From the NCBI RefSeq assembly GCF_020181655.1, contig NZ_CP084032.1, positions 2,046,001 through 2,110,000 of the forward strand: a stretch of 64,000 nt of DNA, in the 5' to 3' direction. The position numbers were made by a program, and so were the translations under genes. Under the pieces are notes generated by a model. That model had not been told where the DNA came from and ran no database searches. It worked only from the letters and a program-made list of their open reading frames with translations. Positions 60,818 through 64,000 of this stretch are shown one piece after another. Every line of letters starts with the position of its first letter. Positions within the stretch are counted from its first letter, which is position 1. The DNA comes from Pectobacterium colocasium. Lineage in GTDB: Bacteria > Pseudomonadota > Gammaproteobacteria > Enterobacterales > Enterobacteriaceae.

Positions 60818-61927
60818 ATGGTCCGATATATTGATTTTGAAATGATAGACGACATCGCGCTAGGTGCTTCAATCCTTGGTACTGGCGGTGGCGGGGATCC
60901 TTATTTAGGATCGCTAATTGCGAAAAATGCTTTGCGTCATGGGAAGCCTGTCACATTGTGCAACCTGGATGATGTCAATGACAATGCGCTCTTTATCCCG
61001 TGTAGTACGATGGGAGCGCCGACTGTCTCTGTCGAAAAAATCATTTCACCGCGGCAAATTCTCTTGGCATTTGAAACCATGGAGAATTACCTCACTGAGT
61101 CAGCCTCTGGAACTTTTTCTATCGAAGTCGGCGGTATTAACTCGTTAATACCGCTAGTTGTTGCGGCTGCGAAAGGGTTGCCTGTTATTGATTGTGATGC
61201 AATGGGCAGAGCGTTCCCCGAAGCGCAGATGGTGACCTTTTTTCTCGATGATTTAACCTCTGCTCCAAATACATTGGCGGATGAGAAGGGCAACGCTGTC
61301 ATTCTTAATCCTATCGATGGTATATGGTCGGAGCGGCTAGCACGCTCAATTGTGGAGCAAATGGGCGCCGCATGCGCCATGTGCGATTATCCGTTGCGCG
61401 GTAGCGAACTTAAGCGCAGCGCCATTAAGGGGACGCTTACTCTGGCGCAGGATATTGGAAGAATGCTGCGTCAGGCTCATCAGTCGGGCAGTCACCCGGT
61501 ACAGTCTCTGCTTACGGTACTCAATGGTTATATCGTTGCATCGGGCAAAATTGTTGATGTGGTACGGCGCACAACGGGTGGTTTCGCTCGGGGCAAAGTG
61601 GTGTTGGATGGCATGGGGAACGACAAGGGTGAGTCGTTTACGGTGCTTTTCCAGAATGAGCTATTGCTTGCTTATCGCTCCTCACAGGTGACAGATCCTA
61701 CGCAGGATAATCTGCTGGCTGTTGTGCCTGATTTAATCTCCATCGTAGACAGTGAAACCGGACGTCCGATTATTACGGAACATTTACGTTATGGGCAGCG
61801 AGTTGATGTCATTGCCTATCCATGTAATGAAAAGTGGCGAACGCCAAGAGGGATTGACGTTGCGGGGCCGGAGTATTTCGGTTATCCGGTGCAGTATGTG
61901 CCGATAGAACAGCTTGCAAATCGCTGA
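60818..61927 (+). CDS. DUF917-family protein (S-methyl-thiohydantoin desulfurase-like)
   Basis: The product has 369 residues, opening with DIALGASILGTGGGGDPYLGSLIAK, then CSTMGAPTVSVEKI, SIEVGGINSLIPLVVAAAKGLPVIDCDAMGRAFPEAQMVTF and C-terminal TPRGIDVAGPEYFGYPVQYVPIE, the landmarks of the DUF917 family. Members are nearly always next to hydantoinase/oxoprolinase genes. One characterised group removes sulfur from thiohydantoins in ergothioneine breakdown (established, from memory). The permease gene is 41 bp upstream and the hydantoinase-like gene starts 10 bp downstream, so the three form an operon. The exact substrate is not known. The ribosome binding site is weak. Confidence 0.85.
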   Translation: MVRYIDFEMIDDIALGASILGTGGGGDPYLGSLIAKNALRHGKPVTLCNLDDVNDNALFIPCSTMGAPTVSVEKIISPRQILLAFETMENYLTESASGTFSIEVGGINSLIPLVVAAAKGLPVIDCDAMGRAFPEAQMVTFFLDDLTSAPNTLADEKGNAVILNPIDGIWSERLARSIVEQMGAACAMCDYPLRGSELKRSAIKGTLTLAQDIGRMLRQAHQSGSHPVQSLLTVLNGYIVASGKIVDVVRRTTGGFARGKVVLDGMGNDKGESFTVLFQNELLLAYRSSQVTDPTQDNLLAVVPDLISIVDSETGRPIITEHLRYGQRVDVIAYPCNEKWRTPRGIDVAGPEYFGYPVQYVPIEQLANR

Positions 61928-61937
61928 GGCTTTCCCG

Positions 61938-63506
61938 ATGTTACATAAAAATAATTACCGACTCGGGATTGATGTCGGCGGCACCAACACGGATGCAGCA
62001 ATTTTAGATGCAGATCTGCGCTGTATTGCGACGGCCAAATTTCCTACCAGCCTGGATATTTATAGCGGCATCGAACGAGTTATTGCAGACGTTCTGACAC
62101 AGTCAGGTATTGAGCCGCAACATATTCGCTATGCGATGTTGGGCACAACGCAATGTACCAATGCGATTGTTGAGCGGAAAGGGCTGGATCGCGTTGGATT
62201 ATTACGCCTGAGTCTGCCAAGCAGCGATAGCGTCCCGCCGCTATTTGGCTGGGATGACGAGTGGCAAAGAACGTTAGGTCAGCATTTTTACCAAATTCAT
62301 GGCGGCTATGAATTTGATGGCCGTGAGATTCATCCCGTAGTGCGAGATGAGGTCTTGGCAGCCTGTGACAGAATGCGCGGTCATGTGGATAGCGTGGCGA
62401 TCTGCGGCGTATTTTCTCCCGTTAATAATGAGCAGGAGATGCAGGTTGCCCAATGGGTAAATGCAGCATTACCTGAAATCTCCCTGTCGTTATCCCACCG
62501 GATCGGCAGCACGGGACTACTGGAAAGGGAAAACGCAAGCATCCTGAATGCATCGTTACAAAGCACCGCCAACCGGTTTGTTAGCGGCTTTACGCAAGCG
62601 TTAGTCCGGCATGGTATTAAGGCTACGCCGTTCTTCGGGCAAAACGACGGTACATTGATGTCCGAAAGTATGGTGAAGCAATACCCCATTCTGACGATGG
62701 CCTGCGGGCCAACGAACTCGATTCGTGGAGCGTGTCACCTTTCTGGACTGGATAACGCATTGATTATCGATGTCGGCGGCACAACGACAGATATTGGCGT
62801 GTTGGTGAATGGCTTTCCGCGTGAATCTGCCATCGCCGTTGAGGTGGGCGATGTGCGGACGAATTTCAGAATGCCGGATATTATCTCTATCGGCATTGGT
62901 GGTGGAACCTGTGTGCGGCAGTCGCAGGATGGAAAACTCACTCTTGGGCCTGACAGCGTCGGCTATCGCCTGCTTGAGCAGGGCGTCAGCTTTGGCGGGC
63001 AGACGTTAACGCTCAGCGATATCATGCTGCAACTCTACCGTGAGCGATGGGCATCCGAGCTTCCTCGTCCGTTGCCCGAACTGGATAAAGCGCTTTGCCA
63101 GCAGGCTTATCGCCAGATGATTGATAAAGTGGAAAGTGCTATCGATCGGATCAAATCGTCGAGTGCAGCTATTCCCGCTGTGCTTGTGGGTGGCGGCAGT
63201 ATTTTGCTGCCTGACATTTTATCTGGTATCAGTCAGGTTATGCGTCCGCAGAATTTCGATGCGGCAAATGCGGTTGGTGTGGCGTTAGGGAAGGTTGGCG
63301 CACAGATTGAACGCGTAGTGAAAATGCCGGATAACGATCGCGAAAAGATAAAAAGCGAACTGCAGCAACAAACTATTTGCCTTGCAGAAGAAACGGGAGC
63401 GATGCCGGGCAGCGTTGAAATCATCGATTACCAGGAAATTCCGTTGGCTTATTTGCCGGGGAATGCGGTACAGGTGAAAATCAAGGCAGCAGGAAATCTG
63501 GCTTAG
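61938..63506 (+). CDS. Hydantoinase/oxoprolinase family protein (HyuA-like, short form)
   Basis: The product has 522 residues from ATG at 61938, with GAGG eight bases upstream; an ATG at 61914 overlaps the DUF917 gene. It has the actin-like ATPase fold: YRLGIDVGGTNTDAAILDADL (phosphate 1), MLGTTQCTNAIVERKGLDRVGLLRL, LIIDVGGTTTDIGVLVNG (phosphate 2) and SIGIGGGTCVRQ. It lacks the long C-terminal part of full HyuA proteins, and no HyuB gene follows, as is usual for the DUF917-linked subtype. ATP-dependent ring opening of a hydantoin or oxoproline-like substrate is expected. A strong terminator closes the operon. Confidence 0.88.
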   Translation: MLHKNNYRLGIDVGGTNTDAAILDADLRCIATAKFPTSLDIYSGIERVIADVLTQSGIEPQHIRYAMLGTTQCTNAIVERKGLDRVGLLRLSLPSSDSVPPLFGWDDEWQRTLGQHFYQIHGGYEFDGREIHPVVRDEVLAACDRMRGHVDSVAICGVFSPVNNEQEMQVAQWVNAALPEISLSLSHRIGSTGLLERENASILNASLQSTANRFVSGFTQALVRHGIKATPFFGQNDGTLMSESMVKQYPILTMACGPTNSIRGACHLSGLDNALIIDVGGTTTDIGVLVNGFPRESAIAVEVGDVRTNFRMPDIISIGIGGGTCVRQSQDGKLTLGPDSVGYRLLEQGVSFGGQTLTLSDIMLQLYRERWASELPRPLPELDKALCQQAYRQMIDKVESAIDRIKSSSAAIPAVLVGGGSILLPDILSGISQVMRPQNFDAANAVGVALGKVGAQIERVVKMPDNDREKIKSELQQQTICLAEETGAMPGSVEIIDYQEIPLAYLPGNAVQVKIKAAGNLA

Positions 63507-63552
63507 CGCAGTGCTTAACGAGGTAAGAATATCTCTCCGCTACCATGAAAAC

Positions 63553-63578
63553 AGCGCGCCATCAGCGCGCTATTTTTT
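63553..63578 (+). terminator. Terminator of the permease-DUF917-hydantoinase operon
   Basis: A 7-bp stem AGCGCGC/GCGCGCT with loop CATCA is followed by ATTTTTT. It is 47 bp after the hydantoinase-like gene and 16 bp before the end of the convergent pflA. Confidence 0.88.
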
Positions 63579-63594
63579 CAAACCCTATCAGAGG

Positions 63595-64000
63595 TTAGTA
63601 CATGACCTTGTGGCCGTAGCCTTCAAGAATCGACTTAATGCGATCCATGGTATCGGCCTTCGGTGGTTTAACACCATCCAATTTGTACTCTTCACCCATC
63701 GCTATCCACTTGTGTTTGCCAAGCTCATGATAGGGAAGAAGCTCAATCTTCTCGATGTTCGTCATATCTTTGGTGAATTCGCCCAGTTTGTGTGCGGACG
63801 CATCGTCATCAGACCAACCGGGGACGACCACGTAACGTATCCAGGTACGCTGGTTGCGTTTTGCTAGATAGCGAGCGAAATCCAGGGTACGGTGGTTCGA
63901 TACGCCAACTAAATTCTGGTGTATATCGTCGTTCATTTGTTTCAGATCGAGCATCACTAAATCGCTGACGTCCAATAGCTCGTCAATGACGGGATCATAG
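63595..64000 (-). CDS. pflA: Pyruvate formate-lyase activating enzyme, C-terminal part (runs off window edge)
   Basis: The last 134 codons are visible; the frame continues past base 64000. [98 protein letters not shown] match E. coli PflA almost residue by residue. It is a radical SAM enzyme that creates the glycyl radical of pyruvate formate-lyase in anaerobic growth. The Cys motif that binds the Fe-S cluster is in the missing N-terminal part. The expected neighbours pflB and focA would lie beyond the window. Confidence 0.97.
   Translation of the reverse strand, partial: YDPVIDELLDVSDLVMLDLKQMNDDIHQNLVGVSNHRTLDFARYLAKRNQRTWIRYVVVPGWSDDDASAHKLGEFTKDMTNIEKIELLPYHELGKHKWIAMGEEYKLDGVKPPKADTMDRIKSILEGYGHKVMY

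Overview
The window reads as a chromosomal segment of an enterobacterium, most likely a soft-rot Pectobacterium or close relative (inference). From about 7.4 kb to the end, the genes follow the order of the E. coli K-12 segment from yliI to pflA. Protein sequences are close to their E. coli counterparts, a 127-bp ERIC element is present, and the sRNA gene rybB sits at its expected place. Against that template several E. coli genes are missing: ybjG to ybjK, ybjC, ybjP, ybjS, ltaE, poxB, ybjE, aqpZ, ybjX, macAB, the tRNA gene serW and dmsABC. Lineage-specific blocks are present instead.

Region 1 (1-7.4 kb) is accessory. Read on the minus strand it holds three tandem paralogous genes of about 600 codons. 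Each fuses a helical, TPR-like N-terminal half to a GT8-type glycosyltransferase domain. They are followed by the start of an ABC exporter that runs off the window edge. The cluster is preceded by about 0.8 kb of very AT-rich DNA without a convincing gene, containing a GC-richer, hairpin-forming element of about 110 bp. This is the best candidate for an undescribed system: a multi-glycosyltransferase and exporter cassette whose product cannot be named from the sequence.

Region 2 (7.4-17.8 kb) holds the PQQ-type aldose sugar dehydrogenase yliI, gstB, a MetNIQ-like ABC importer whose binding protein lacks a lipobox, dacC, a deoC-deoR operon behind a perfect 16-bp DeoR-type palindrome, the sigma-E sRNA gene rybB, the transporter gene ybjL, and ybjM. 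Region 3 (17.8-34.2 kb) holds grxA, nfsA, rimK, ybjN, the putrescine importer potFGHI, ybjO, rlmC, a GC-rich structured island, the arginine importer genes artJ and artPIQM with ArgR boxes, amiD and ybjT.

Region 4 (34.2-43.8 kb) holds hcp-hcr, with an NsrR-like site, then ybjD, cspD, clpS-clpA, infA and aat. An ERIC element supplies the last residues and stop codon of cspD, and a 60-bp ERIC derivative lies upstream of clpS. Region 5 (43.8-56.8 kb) holds cydDC, trxB, lrp, ftsK, lolA-rarA and serS, all ordinary core genes. Region 6 (56.8-64 kb) holds the MFS gene ycaD and a LysR regulator divergent from a three-gene operon: NCS1 permease, DUF917 protein and hydantoinase/oxoprolinase-like protein. 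That operon has a 36-bp near-perfect palindrome in its leader and is probably a (thio)hydantoin or related heterocycle catabolic module. The window ends inside pflA.

No rRNA, tRNA, CRISPR array, integrase or insertion sequence was recognised. Start codons were chosen from ribosome binding sites and remembered E. coli homologues, and several differ from the longest open frame.
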